From positions 247,844 to 311,843 of the forward strand of contig NZ_LQNF01000003.1 in NCBI RefSeq assembly GCF_001618145.1: a DNA stretch of 64,000 bases, in the 5' to 3' direction. Of this stretch, positions 34,956 to 43,563 are shown piece by piece. This DNA comes from Oceanobacillus damuensis (lineage in GTDB: Bacteria > Bacillota > Bacilli > Bacillales > Amphibacillaceae). The notes under the pieces were generated by a model, which saw nothing but the letters and a program-made list of their open reading frames with translations, was not told the origin of the DNA and did no database searches. The translations under genes and the position numbers were made by a program. Every line of letters begins with the position of its first letter. Positions within the stretch are counted from its first letter, which is position 1.

Positions 34956-36866
34956 ATGACACAGGATACAACTATAGGTAGCAACACCAACCATGATAAA
35001 CCTCCAACAGATAATGGGAGTGCGCAAAAACGTATTTGGAAATTTCTAGATCATCGATTTGAAGAAATATTAGTAGTTGCAGGATTTGCCATTTTTATCC
35101 TTTTAATTAATCTTCAGGTTATCAACCGGTACGTTTTAACATTCGTTGAAGTCGGAAACCTTACGACCTGGACGGAAGAAATTGCACGATACATTTTTAT
35201 ATTTGTATCGTTTCTCGGAGCAAGTCTGGCAATTAAAAAACGGGAAAGTATCCGGGTGAATATTATTGTCGACCGCTTTCCGGAGCATATCCGAAATGCG
35301 ATCGATGCAGCGAATAGTGTGTTTATGCTCTATTTCAGTTTTATCATGGTCACTTATGGATATGAGTTAATCAGTTTTCAGATGGAAACGAATCAGGTCA
35401 CTCCTGCATTAGGGATACCAATGGCTGCCGCGTATAGCGCCATTCCAATTGGGTTTCTTCTGATGGGCCTGCGTCTGATTCAGACTTTGATTGAAGATAT
35501 TAAAGGAATGACAGCAAAGGATGGCTTATTGACTGCGGGTATATCGCTATTGTTTATTTTGCCAGCTGTATTATTTAGGGATGGCAGTATTACATTACTG
35601 TTATTTGGTTACTTCATTTTATTTATTGTTTTTGGTATGCAGATCGCATTTGCGCTTGGGATTAGTACACTGGCTACTGTACTTGCTACAGATGCAATTC
35701 CAGTCGACTTTTTCCCGCAAACAGCATTTACGAGCATCGATAATTTCCCAATCATGGCTGTACCTTTCTTTATTGCAGCCGGAATCATAATGGGAAATAG
35801 TGGTATTATCCAAAAATTATTGAAGCTATCGGATGAATTATTAGGGTTTCTTCCTGGTGGGCTTGCATTGGTTGCCATAGTTACAAGTATGTTTTTCTCG
35901 GCAATCAGCGGATCTGGTCCAGCAACGGTTGCAGCAATCGGTACACTGCTTATACCTGCAATGATCAAACAGGGTTATAATCCAGGATTTTCAGCAGCTG
36001 TTGTAGCAGCCGCGGGTACGATTGGAATAATTATTCCACCAAGTAACCCCCTTGTTATTTACGGGGTTGTTGGGCAACAGTCGATTACTGAACTATTCAT
36101 GGCAGGCATTGTTCCTGGAATTCTGACAGGACTAGGACTTGTAGTGGTCACCTTTATTATCTCGAAGAAACATGGGTGGAGAGGTGACAAAGAGTCATTT
36201 AGCATGATAGGGACACTGCAAGCAGCGTGGGATGCAAAATATGGCTTAATGGTTCCTGTAATTATTTTAGGTGGTATTTACGGTGGAATAATGACTCCGA
36301 CTGAAGCTGCCGCAGTTGCAGCAGCTTACGGATTGGTTATTGGTGTATTTGTCTATAAGGATCTTGACTTGAAAGGTGTATATAAGAGTCTTTCTGCAGC
36401 TGGTGTAACGTCCGCTGTTATCATCCTTTTGATTGTTATGGCAAATATCTTCGGCCGTTTGATTACACTGGAACAAGTAGCAGAGACTGTTGCTAACTTC
36501 GTGTTGTCCATCAGTGAAAATAAAATTGTTATCCTGCTGCTATTGAATGTATTCCTGTTACTCGTAGGTCTCGTGCTGGAAGCATTGGCAGCAATCGTAA
36601 TTTTAACTCCGATTCTTTTGCCAATGGCGATGGAGCTTGGAGTCGATCCGATCCATTTCGGTATCATTATGATCATCAACCTTGCTATTGGCCTGATAAC
36701 ACCGCCAGTTGGTGTTAACCTCTTCGTATCGGCCGGGGTTATGAAAATGAAAATAGAGGAAGTCATTAAGGGCATTATTCCTCTGTTAATCACGATGATC
36801 ATCATTCTGTTAGTAATAACGTATATTCCAGAAATCAGTATGTTTTTTGTGGAATTGACACGTTAA
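34956..36866 (+). CDS. dctQM: Fused TRAP transporter permease DctQM
   Basis: A 636-residue fusion. Residues about 45-180 form the small four-helix DctQ part (WTEEIARYIFIFVSFLGASLAIKK). Residues about 200-636 form the large DctM part, with FFSAISGSGPATVAAIGT and the GTIGIIIPPSNPLVIYG hairpin motif, plus the matching second-repeat ITPPVGVNLFV. Such fusions are known in the family. Transport is sodium-driven. TAGGAGG precedes the ATG. The 42-base gap to dctP and the terminator behind it make a two-gene transporter transcript. Confidence 0.93.
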   Translation: MTQDTTIGSNTNHDKPPTDNGSAQKRIWKFLDHRFEEILVVAGFAIFILLINLQVINRYVLTFVEVGNLTTWTEEIARYIFIFVSFLGASLAIKKRESIRVNIIVDRFPEHIRNAIDAANSVFMLYFSFIMVTYGYELISFQMETNQVTPALGIPMAAAYSAIPIGFLLMGLRLIQTLIEDIKGMTAKDGLLTAGISLLFILPAVLFRDGSITLLLFGYFILFIVFGMQIAFALGISTLATVLATDAIPVDFFPQTAFTSIDNFPIMAVPFFIAAGIIMGNSGIIQKLLKLSDELLGFLPGGLALVAIVTSMFFSAISGSGPATVAAIGTLLIPAMIKQGYNPGFSAAVVAAAGTIGIIIPPSNPLVIYGVVGQQSITELFMAGIVPGILTGLGLVVVTFIISKKHGWRGDKESFSMIGTLQAAWDAKYGLMVPVIILGGIYGGIMTPTEAAAVAAAYGLVIGVFVYKDLDLKGVYKSLSAAGVTSAVIILLIVMANIFGRLITLEQVAETVANFVLSISENKIVILLLLNVFLLLVGLVLEALAAIVILTPILLPMAMELGVDPIHFGIIMIINLAIGLITPPVGVNLFVSAGVMKMKIEEVIKGIIPLLITMIIILLVITYIPEISMFFVELTR

Positions 36867-36936
36867 GACTAAAGGGAAATTCGGCTGTCATGATTAAAAA
36901 TAAATGATTTCAAGATAAGGAAGCTTTAACAAAGAA

Positions 36937-36982
36937 AAATCCGAACTGATTCGAATTCTGAATCATGGTTCGGATTTTTTTT
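36937..36982 (+). terminator. Rho-independent terminator after dctQM
   Basis: AAATCCGAAC...GATTC pairs with GAATC...GGTTCGGATTT, giving an extended stem followed by T8. Confidence 0.88.
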
Positions 36983-37103
36983 AATAACCAAAACACTTTT
37001 GTTCCAGCCTTATTTTTTTAAGGTTTGTCAGGACAGGGAGTTAAAAGGTTTTAATATCTGTATTGACTCTTCCAGCGACTTTGTTAGAAATACTAATAGC
37101 TAT

Positions 37104-37210
37104 AATTTACAGAAGTTATTGACTACTATCGTCCCTTCTAGAGCTGGTTTACCGATCAAATGGATAGATTCAATTTATGTTTCACTATTGATTTGAAACT
37201 TCTGTAAATT
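37104..37210. repeat. Inverted repeat pair in gene-free stretch
   Basis: AATTTACAGAAGTT (37104-37117) and AACTTCTGTAAATT (37197-37210) are perfect 14-base inverted repeats enclosing 79 bases. The enclosed bases show no gene. It could be a tiny mobile-element relic or a regulatory structure. It occupies most of the 527-base gap between the transporter and the alcohol dehydrogenase. Confidence 0.6.
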
Positions 37211-37265
37211 CCTTCTAAAATAAATATTGGGACCAATAAAACAAGCGTTGCATTTCAAGCTGTAT

Positions 37266-37332
37266 AACTTGTCAACCTGCATAAGTGCTAAGACTGTCAC
37301 CGAAAGGCTTAATGTCAACCAAGTTTTCTAAG
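37266..37332 (+). repeat. Dispersed double-hairpin repeat, degenerate copy D
   Basis: The order TGCATAAGTGC, a short segment, CCGAAAGGCTTA and CCAAGTTTTCT matches the full copies at 41.2 and 62.9 kb with several changes. The hairpin-forming centre has lost much of its symmetry. Confidence 0.55.
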
Positions 37333-37393
37333 AAAGAGTGATCTACTGTAGTTAATTTTTTAAAAACTTCAACATTTATAAGGAGGTTAACGT

Positions 37394-38584
37394 ATGTCAT
37401 CAACGTATTTGCCAAGGCGAATAGAGGCAGGTCCTGACAGTCTCGAAAAATTGGGAGAGGTTGCAATGGAAAACGGTATTTCTAACCTTTTTGTTGTTAT
37501 TGATGCGTTCCTTGTCTCTCCTGATCTTCAATACGCTCAGAAAATAAGAGATATCATTTTAAAAGAAGAGTTAGTGGTTTCTTTCTTCTCTGATTACAAG
37601 GGAGAGCCAACGACAGACCATTTGGATGCAGCATTGGTTCAATTGCATGCATCCAATGCAGATGGTGTCGTGGCTATAGGTGGAGGAAGTGCAATTGATA
37701 TTGCGAAAGCTGTTTCTTTATTCGCAGTGAACTCAGAATTAGACTGGGGTGATATTCCAAAACAAAAGAGATTGAAAAGGCTGCCATTATTGGCTGTTCC
37801 GACAACAGCAGGGACTGGATCTGAAGCAACAAAGGTAATGGTGATCAAGAACATGGAAACAGAGGTCAAGATGAATCCAGGCCATAAAGATTTAATACCG
37901 GACGCAGCAATTTTGGACCCTGTTTTGACTAAAAGTCTGCCAAAACATTTTACTGCCTATACAGGATTAGATGCGCTTGCACATGCTATGGAGGCATATA
38001 TTTCAAAACGATCCAGCAATACGACAGATAGCTATGCACTAAATGCCATCCAGAAGATAGGGAAATCATTGCCAATAGCATATGGAAATGGTCAGGATAT
38101 AGAAGCGCGGGAAGAGATGTTGCTAGCCAGTTGTTATGCAGGAATAGCCTTTTCGAATGCTTCTACTAATCTAGCACATGCCGCCGGCCGGCCATTGGGT
38201 GCCCGCTTTCATATTCCACATGGTTTAAGTGTTGCACTGCTATTGCCGTTTGTAGTTGAATTCGGTTTGGAGATTGCTGAAGAAAGATATGCAAGGATTG
38301 CTATAGGCTTAGGTGAAGAAGATTTAGATGATCGTAAACTATTGGCAGCTAAAACTTTGAAATTGACAGAATACTATAATGATAAATTTTCTATATGGAA
38401 AGACGGTTTACGATATATAAATTTACAGGAGTTTAAAGAAAATATTCCACTGCTGGTAGAAGATGCTCTCAGTGGAAATGGTATCGCTACAAATCCTAAA
38501 GTGCCAACAGGTTCTGATATTGAACAAATTTTCAATGCACTTTTGAAGAAATTAATGGAGACAGCCATGATAGAAGCAGTTTAA
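37394..38584 (+). CDS. Iron-containing alcohol dehydrogenase, probable isethionate/sulfoacetaldehyde dehydrogenase
   Basis: A 396-residue group III alcohol dehydrogenase. It has GGGSAIDIAKAVSLFA (NAD binding), PTTAGTGSEATK, and metal-binding His in GLDALAHAMEAY and in LAHAAGRPLG...IPHGLSVALLL. AAGGAGGT is placed well before the ATG. Fe-dependent members interconvert isethionate and sulfoacetaldehyde in other bacteria. Its position directly before xsc and after a TRAP importer suggests that role here. The direction and substrate are inferred from neighbours, not from the sequence. Confidence 0.85.
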   Translation: MSSTYLPRRIEAGPDSLEKLGEVAMENGISNLFVVIDAFLVSPDLQYAQKIRDIILKEELVVSFFSDYKGEPTTDHLDAALVQLHASNADGVVAIGGGSAIDIAKAVSLFAVNSELDWGDIPKQKRLKRLPLLAVPTTAGTGSEATKVMVIKNMETEVKMNPGHKDLIPDAAILDPVLTKSLPKHFTAYTGLDALAHAMEAYISKRSSNTTDSYALNAIQKIGKSLPIAYGNGQDIEAREEMLLASCYAGIAFSNASTNLAHAAGRPLGARFHIPHGLSVALLLPFVVEFGLEIAEERYARIAIGLGEEDLDDRKLLAAKTLKLTEYYNDKFSIWKDGLRYINLQEFKENIPLLVEDALSGNGIATNPKVPTGSDIEQIFNALLKKLMETAMIEAV

Positions 38585-38722
38585 ATCGTTATCTGAACTG
38601 GTACGGACGTCACGATTAATATTTTAGGAGGTGGTCAGTTCGAAAACTAGTTACCTACATTGATTGGTAATTAAAGAAAACGTACAGCATTGCAAAAAAT
38701 ATTATTTAGGAGGAATTAATAA
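38585..38722 (+). other. Intergenic stretch with an orphan ribosome binding site
   Basis: Besides the AGGAGG serving xsc, a second strong site TTTTAGGAGGTGG (about 38622-38633) is followed by no usable start with an open frame. It may be the remains of a lost small gene or a duplicated leader. No terminator is seen, so xsc may be read from the alcohol dehydrogenase promoter. Confidence 0.3.
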
Positions 38723-40495
38723 ATGGCACAGTACACAGAGGTAAAAAATCAGGTTAATCAGAAGGTGAAAATGACTCCAAGTGAAGCAATTGTTGAAACA
38801 TTGGTAGCAGAAAATGTGAAGGAAGTTTATGGGATAGTAGGGTCAGCTTTTATGGACATGCTTGATTTATTTCCGACGGCTGGCATACGTTTTCTTCCCG
38901 TAAGACATGAGCAAAGCGCTGCCCACATGGCCGATGGATACGCCCGGGTGTCAGGGACAGCAGGAGTGGTTATCGGCCAGAACGGGCCAGGGATAACAAA
39001 TATGGTCACTTCCGTAGCAGCAGCGAATCAGGCACATACACCAATTGTTGTTATTTCCCCTTCTGCTGGAACTCCAACAATTGGCTGGGATGGATTCCAG
39101 GAGGCAAACCAAGTCTCAATTTTTCAGGATATTACCAAAGAAACGGTACGCGTTACTCATAAAAGCCGCGTAGCTGAATGTTTGAGAACGGCATTCCGAA
39201 TTGCCTATGCAGAAAGAGGGGCTGTTCTTTATGATATACCACGGGATTTGTTTTACGGAGAACTAGAAGACCATATTTTAAAGCCTTATCAATATCGAGT
39301 TGACTCTAGGGGAAGTGGCGATCCTGCATCAATCCAGCAAGCAGTTACACTACTTGAAGACGCAAATAATCCTGTAATTATTTCAGGACGCGGTGTTGTC
39401 GATAGTGATGGTGTAGAGGCTGTCAGGGAAATAGCGGAACATTTAACTGCTCCTGTTGCTGTATCCTATATGCATAATGATGCCTTCCCAGCTGACCATC
39501 CGCTTTCAGTGGGACCAATTGGATATATGGGATCGAAAGCAGCGATGCACTCTTTACAAAAGGCGGATGTCGTTTTAGCTATCGGAACACGTTTATCCGT
39601 TTTCGGTACATTACCATGCTACGATATAGATTATTTTCCAAAGAATGCTAAAATTATTCAAATCGATATTAATCCCCGTAATATTGCACGTACGCATCCG
39701 GTAGCGGTAGGTATAATTGGTGATGCGAAATTGACAAGCGATGAAATTATTAAACAATTACACTCAGAAATGCCGAACCGTAAAAAAAATCAGATTTTAA
39801 TTGAAGAGGTCAGCAAATTAAAGAGTGATTGGGAGCAAGAGTTGGTTAATCTTGCTATGGTAGATGGGAATCCAATCAATCCACGTCGAGCATTGTTGGA
39901 ATTAACAAAGGCGTTACCTGAAAATACGATTATCTCTACAGATATAGGGAATGTTTCTTCCACAGCCAATGCCTATTTAAAGTTTAACCAATCCAGAAGA
40001 CATATTGCAGCATTAACTTTTGGTAATACTGGATTCGCTTATCCAGCCGCTCTAGGAGCACAGCTGGCAGAACCGAATACCCCGGTAGCAGCAATCATTG
40101 GTGACGGGGCATGGGGAATGAGCTTACATGAGGTAAGTACTGCAGTTGAACAAAATATACCTGTCATTGCATGTGTCTTTAATAATAGATCATGGGCTGC
40201 AGAAAAGAAAAATCAGGTGGACTATTACGACAATCGATTTGTAGGTTCTGACATTGAAGCTCCAGATTTTGCGGAAGTTGCAAAATCTATGGGGGCACAA
40301 GGCTACACCGTTGAAAATCCCGAGGAGATTGCAGCTGTTATAAAAGAAGTGTTGGAATTGCGCAAACCAGCAGTACTGAATATCTATGTAGATGGCACAC
40401 AGCTCGCACCACCTTTCCGTAGAGATGCGCTACAGATGCCAACACGTTTCATGGATAAATATAAACACTTGGATCATAATTCTTGGAAAAAGTAG
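38723..40495 (+). CDS. xsc: Sulfoacetaldehyde acetyltransferase
   Basis: A 590-residue thiamine-diphosphate enzyme closely matching Xsc. It has the early [19 protein letters not shown] stretch, the TPP-activating Glu in [41 protein letters not shown], and the [11 protein letters not shown]...NN diphosphate-binding motif. Xsc converts sulfoacetaldehyde plus phosphate to acetyl phosphate and sulfite. The GSAFMD and PRDxFYG blocks separate it from acetolactate synthase. AGGAGG precedes the ATG, and a terminator follows. No phosphate acetyltransferase gene is nearby. Confidence 0.9.
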   Translation: MAQYTEVKNQVNQKVKMTPSEAIVETLVAENVKEVYGIVGSAFMDMLDLFPTAGIRFLPVRHEQSAAHMADGYARVSGTAGVVIGQNGPGITNMVTSVAAANQAHTPIVVISPSAGTPTIGWDGFQEANQVSIFQDITKETVRVTHKSRVAECLRTAFRIAYAERGAVLYDIPRDLFYGELEDHILKPYQYRVDSRGSGDPASIQQAVTLLEDANNPVIISGRGVVDSDGVEAVREIAEHLTAPVAVSYMHNDAFPADHPLSVGPIGYMGSKAAMHSLQKADVVLAIGTRLSVFGTLPCYDIDYFPKNAKIIQIDINPRNIARTHPVAVGIIGDAKLTSDEIIKQLHSEMPNRKKNQILIEEVSKLKSDWEQELVNLAMVDGNPINPRRALLELTKALPENTIISTDIGNVSSTANAYLKFNQSRRHIAALTFGNTGFAYPAALGAQLAEPNTPVAAIIGDGAWGMSLHEVSTAVEQNIPVIACVFNNRSWAAEKKNQVDYYDNRFVGSDIEAPDFAEVAKSMGAQGYTVENPEEIAAVIKEVLELRKPAVLNIYVDGTQLAPPFRRDALQMPTRFMDKYKHLDHNSWKK

Positions 40496-40503
40496 AAACA
40501 GAA

Positions 40504-40539
40504 AACTCCCGGACGAGGAAACATGTCCGGGAGTTTTTC
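40504..40539 (+). terminator. Rho-independent terminator after xsc
   Basis: AACTCCCGGAC and GTCCGGGAGTT form a perfect 11-bp stem with a ten-base loop, followed by TTT. Confidence 0.93.
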
Positions 40540-40626
40540 TGAATAAAGAGGGTATTTTAAATGTATGTAATTCAATCACCCAGCTGCAGCTTTAAACGAC
40601 TGCTCGACCTTCCTCTCCTTTATGCG

Positions 40627-40821
40627 TTAAGTCAACTTCGGCAAATAAAATGGGTGTTCGGTTAAATGCCCGGTGTCCGGTTGAAACACCAAACTGAATC
40701 CGACCTGCAGACTTCCGGATTCCTTTACCACAGTCGGCCGAAAGATGTACATAACGTCGCTAACCAGATGATTATTGCGTTTATGCTCAAGAGCATATTT
40801 TTGGAATTTCGCCAATTTCAT
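40627..40821 (-). CDS. Possible small protein, 64 aa
   Basis: A minus-strand open frame between the xsc terminator and the HesB-like gene. The product, beginning MKLAKFQKYALEHK and containing VSDVMYIFRP, has a natural-looking composition, but I do not recognise it. There is no convincing ribosome site before the ATG at 40821. Its upstream region overlaps the promoter area of the plus-strand HesB-like gene. It may be a chance open frame or a decayed gene. Confidence 0.35.
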   Translation of the reverse strand: MKLAKFQKYALEHKRNNHLVSDVMYIFRPTVVKESGSLQVGFSLVFQPDTGHLTEHPFYLPKLT

Positions 40822-40860
40822 GGGATAATATAAAAATACCACATGATTGGAGACATTTAA

Positions 40861-41163
40861 ATGAAATGCAAAATTAATCGCAATGCCGCTAAAGTATTAA
40901 AAGATATGCTGACTACCGAGGAAGCAGAGGGAAAAATGGTACGAGTGTATATTTCTCATATGCACGGAGATCATGCGCATTATGGAATTTCCTTTGATAC
41001 TCCGACAGAGCATGATGAGATAGTAAAAACAGACAAAGGTGTGGATATTCTGCTTGATACCCGTGAGGAGTTTCTTGATGGAATATGGATTCAATATTTC
41101 TTCGTTGAAAATGAAGGTTTTGTAATTACAAATCCATCCAAAGGTTCAGGACATCACCATTAA
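40861..41163 (+). CDS. HesB/YneR-like protein without iron-sulfur cysteines
   Basis: A 100-residue protein of the HesB-like (YneR) group with a single hot-spot fold of A-type carriers. The only Cys is at residue 3; the three conserved cluster-binding Cys of IscA/SufA proteins are absent, so Fe-S carriage is unlikely. The C-terminus is His-rich (GSGHHH) and the middle has HMHGDHAHYG, which could bind a metal. A TTGGAG site lies eight bases upstream and a terminator follows. Family placement is from overall pattern. Confidence 0.75.
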   Translation: MKCKINRNAAKVLKDMLTTEEAEGKMVRVYISHMHGDHAHYGISFDTPTEHDEIVKTDKGVDILLDTREEFLDGIWIQYFFVENEGFVITNPSKGSGHHH

Positions 41164-41165
41164 AA

Positions 41166-41194
41166 AAATCGGCGCATATGCCGATTTCTTTTTT
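41166..41194 (+). terminator. Rho-independent terminator after the HesB-like gene
   Basis: AAATCGGC and GCCGATTT form an eight-bp stem around GCATAT, followed by CTTTTTT. It abuts copy B of the dispersed repeat. Confidence 0.85.
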
Positions 41195-41280
41195 GGTAAG
41201 TAAGAAAGTATAAACTTCCTTACTTGCATAAGTACAACTTGGCATACGCCGAAAATGCTTGGCGCATGCCAAGTCTTCTA
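41195..41280 (+). repeat. Dispersed double-hairpin repeat, full copy B
   Basis: An approximately 85-base element with two hairpins: TAAGTAAGAAAG with CTTCCTTACTTG, then TTGGCATACGCC with GGCGCATGCCAA. The complement of 62881-62967 matches it almost base for base. It has no coding potential and lies just after a terminator. Confidence 0.85.
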
Positions 41281-41379
41281 AGCAGGTAGGAAAGTGCGTA
41301 TACAAATTTCTCTTACCATGGCGATTTAGGCTATGTGGAACCCGACGGCCCGTAAACCGCGCCCTGTCCAAATCACCAA

Positions 41380-43470
41380 CTATTCCTCATCATCCAATAC
41401 ACGATAAGCTCTCTCAAATAAAGCCATCTGACTATCGACTTCTTTTTCACCGTCACGCACATAATGGTAGGTTCCGTCGGATAGCTGTTCTCTTGCTTTT
41501 ACGTTATCCTTCAGCGAGATGGTCAGGACTTCTTTTATTCGCTTTTTAACGGACATATCATAAATCGGGAAAAGAAGCTCGACACGCTTCTGCATATTCC
41601 TTGTCATCATATCTGCTGACGAAAGGAATATTCGTTCATCTCCGTTACTATGGAAATAAAATATTCTGCTGTGTTCGAGAAAACGCCCTACAATACTTCG
41701 CACACGGATGTTTTCACTGACCCCGTCTATCCCCGGCTTAAGGCAGCAGATTCCCCGTACGATCAGATCAATCTTAACGCCGGCCTGTGATGCCTCATAA
41801 AATTTCCGTATCAGGTCTTTGTCTGTCAGAGAATTCATTTTGGCAATAATTATTCCATTCGCTCTCTTTTTATGAAAGCTGATTTCCTCATCAATATAGC
41901 GGATAAAGTCATTCTGTATATCAAAAGGAGCCATCGATATATGATTGAAATTGGGTTTTTCGGTAAAACCGCTTAAGTAGTTAAAAAAATGTGTCGCATC
42001 GATCCCAAATTTCCGCTTTGTTGTAATGATTCCCATATCGGTATAGGAATTTGCTGTGGAATCATTATAATTTCCGGTTCCCAAGTGGACGAATCGTTCT
42101 ATTTTTTCTTTGCGTTTTCTTACGATTAACGTTATTTTGCTGTGTGTTTTAAGAAAGGTCATGCCATAGATGACGTGACATCCAGCCTTTTCCAGTTCTC
42201 TGGCCCAGTGAACATTCTGCTCTTCATCAAATCTTGCTTTCAGTTCAACGAGTACGGTAACCTGTTTGCCATTTTCTGCAGCCTGCTTCAATCCCTTTAT
42301 AATAGGGGAGTTTCCGCTGACACGGTAGAGTGTCTGTTTAATTGCCAGGACATCCGGGTCTTCTGCAGCATCTTCAACAAGGTCGATGACAGGAACGAAT
42401 GATTCATATGGATGATGCAGAAAAATATCCCTTTTCTCCGCTGCTTCAAATACTGTTTCTTCATGTCCGATATCTTGAGGGGGCTGTGGCATCAGTGTCT
42501 CATATACCAAATGTTCATTCTCCATTTTGACTTCCTTATAAAAGTCAAAAAGATAGGTCAAATCAAGTGGTCCATCCACTAGATACATATCTTTTTTATG
42601 TATTTCCAGCACCTGCAGTAGAAAGCTTGCAATCGTTTCATCGTATTTATTTGCACGGACCTCGAGACGGACAGCGGCTCCCCATTTCCGTTTTTTGAGT
42701 TCCTTTTCAATTTCTCTCAGCAGGTCACGGGCGCCTTCTTCGTGAATGGTCATATCCGCATTTCGAGTAATACGAAATTCGGTAATTGTCTTGACCTGAT
42801 ACCCTTTAAACAACTTATGGATAAAGTGTGAAATAATATCCTCCAGCAAAATATATTGCCTTGTACCAGGTACATTGATAAACCGATCCAATAATGCCGG
42901 CACCTGTACAATTGCAGTTTTTGTTGAGAGCACTTCCTTATCATACATGTCCTCCAATACTACGGCCATGTTGATCGACTTGTTTGAAAGCATTGGAAAT
43001 GGATGATAGGCATCGATTGCCATCGGTGTTAAAACAGGGAAAATATGTTCATCAAAATAAGCTTCAAGCTTCCGTTCCTGGTCATCGGTCATATCTTCAG
43101 CGGCAATCATCGAAATGTTTTCGTCTCTCAGTTCGGTTAGCAGAGAGCGATAAATGGAATATTGCTTTCTTACAAGGGTATGGTTCTCTTCTGAAATTTT
43201 TTCGAGCTGCTGCTTTGGTGTCAGTCCGGCCTTATTTTCAGGCTTGTTGAACCCTGCCTTTACCTGGTCTTTAAGTCCCGCAACACGAACCATGAAAAAC
43301 TCATCAAGATTTGAAGAAAAGATGGCTACAAACTTAAACTTTTCCAAAAGGGGATTTCGTTTGTCAAAGGCCTCATCCAGAACTCTTTTGTTGAAAGCCA
43401 GCCAGCTGAGTTCCCTGTTATTATAATAACTTGGATTGTCCAAATCGATTGTTTTATCAGTTGTTGTCAA
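41380..43470 (-). CDS. ppk: Polyphosphate kinase 1
   Basis: A 696-residue polyphosphate kinase, which reversibly moves the ATP gamma-phosphate onto polyphosphate. The N-terminal NRELSWLAFNKRVLDEA, the LKTHSKITLIVRKRKE segment with the autophosphorylated His, and FVHLGTGNYN are diagnostic, as is the second HSRIFYFHSNGDERIFLSSADMM site. The TTG at 43470 is chosen because AAGGGTGG lies six bases upstream; the ATG at 43494 would include that site in the protein. It is downstream of ppx on the same strand, 93 bases apart, in a polyphosphate operon. Confidence 0.95.
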   Translation of the reverse strand: MTTTDKTIDLDNPSYYNNRELSWLAFNKRVLDEAFDKRNPLLEKFKFVAIFSSNLDEFFMVRVAGLKDQVKAGFNKPENKAGLTPKQQLEKISEENHTLVRKQYSIYRSLLTELRDENISMIAAEDMTDDQERKLEAYFDEHIFPVLTPMAIDAYHPFPMLSNKSINMAVVLEDMYDKEVLSTKTAIVQVPALLDRFINVPGTRQYILLEDIISHFIHKLFKGYQVKTITEFRITRNADMTIHEEGARDLLREIEKELKKRKWGAAVRLEVRANKYDETIASFLLQVLEIHKKDMYLVDGPLDLTYLFDFYKEVKMENEHLVYETLMPQPPQDIGHEETVFEAAEKRDIFLHHPYESFVPVIDLVEDAAEDPDVLAIKQTLYRVSGNSPIIKGLKQAAENGKQVTVLVELKARFDEEQNVHWARELEKAGCHVIYGMTFLKTHSKITLIVRKRKEKIERFVHLGTGNYNDSTANSYTDMGIITTKRKFGIDATHFFNYLSGFTEKPNFNHISMAPFDIQNDFIRYIDEEISFHKKRANGIIIAKMNSLTDKDLIRKFYEASQAGVKIDLIVRGICCLKPGIDGVSENIRVRSIVGRFLEHSRIFYFHSNGDERIFLSSADMMTRNMQKRVELLFPIYDMSVKKRIKEVLTISLKDNVKAREQLSDGTYHYVRDGEKEVDSQMALFERAYRVLDDEE

Positions 43471-43563
43471 TTTAACCACCCTTCTCTCTACCATAATTAT
43501 ATCGTAATAACCACTGATTAAATGCTAAGTTTTAGTAAAATTTTTTCAATAAAGGATAGTAAA

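Noticed and set aside
36999..37196. Sixty-five-residue open frame after dctQM, possible transposase relic
   Set aside because: No recognisable motif or ribosome site; its end lies inside the inverted-repeat unit.
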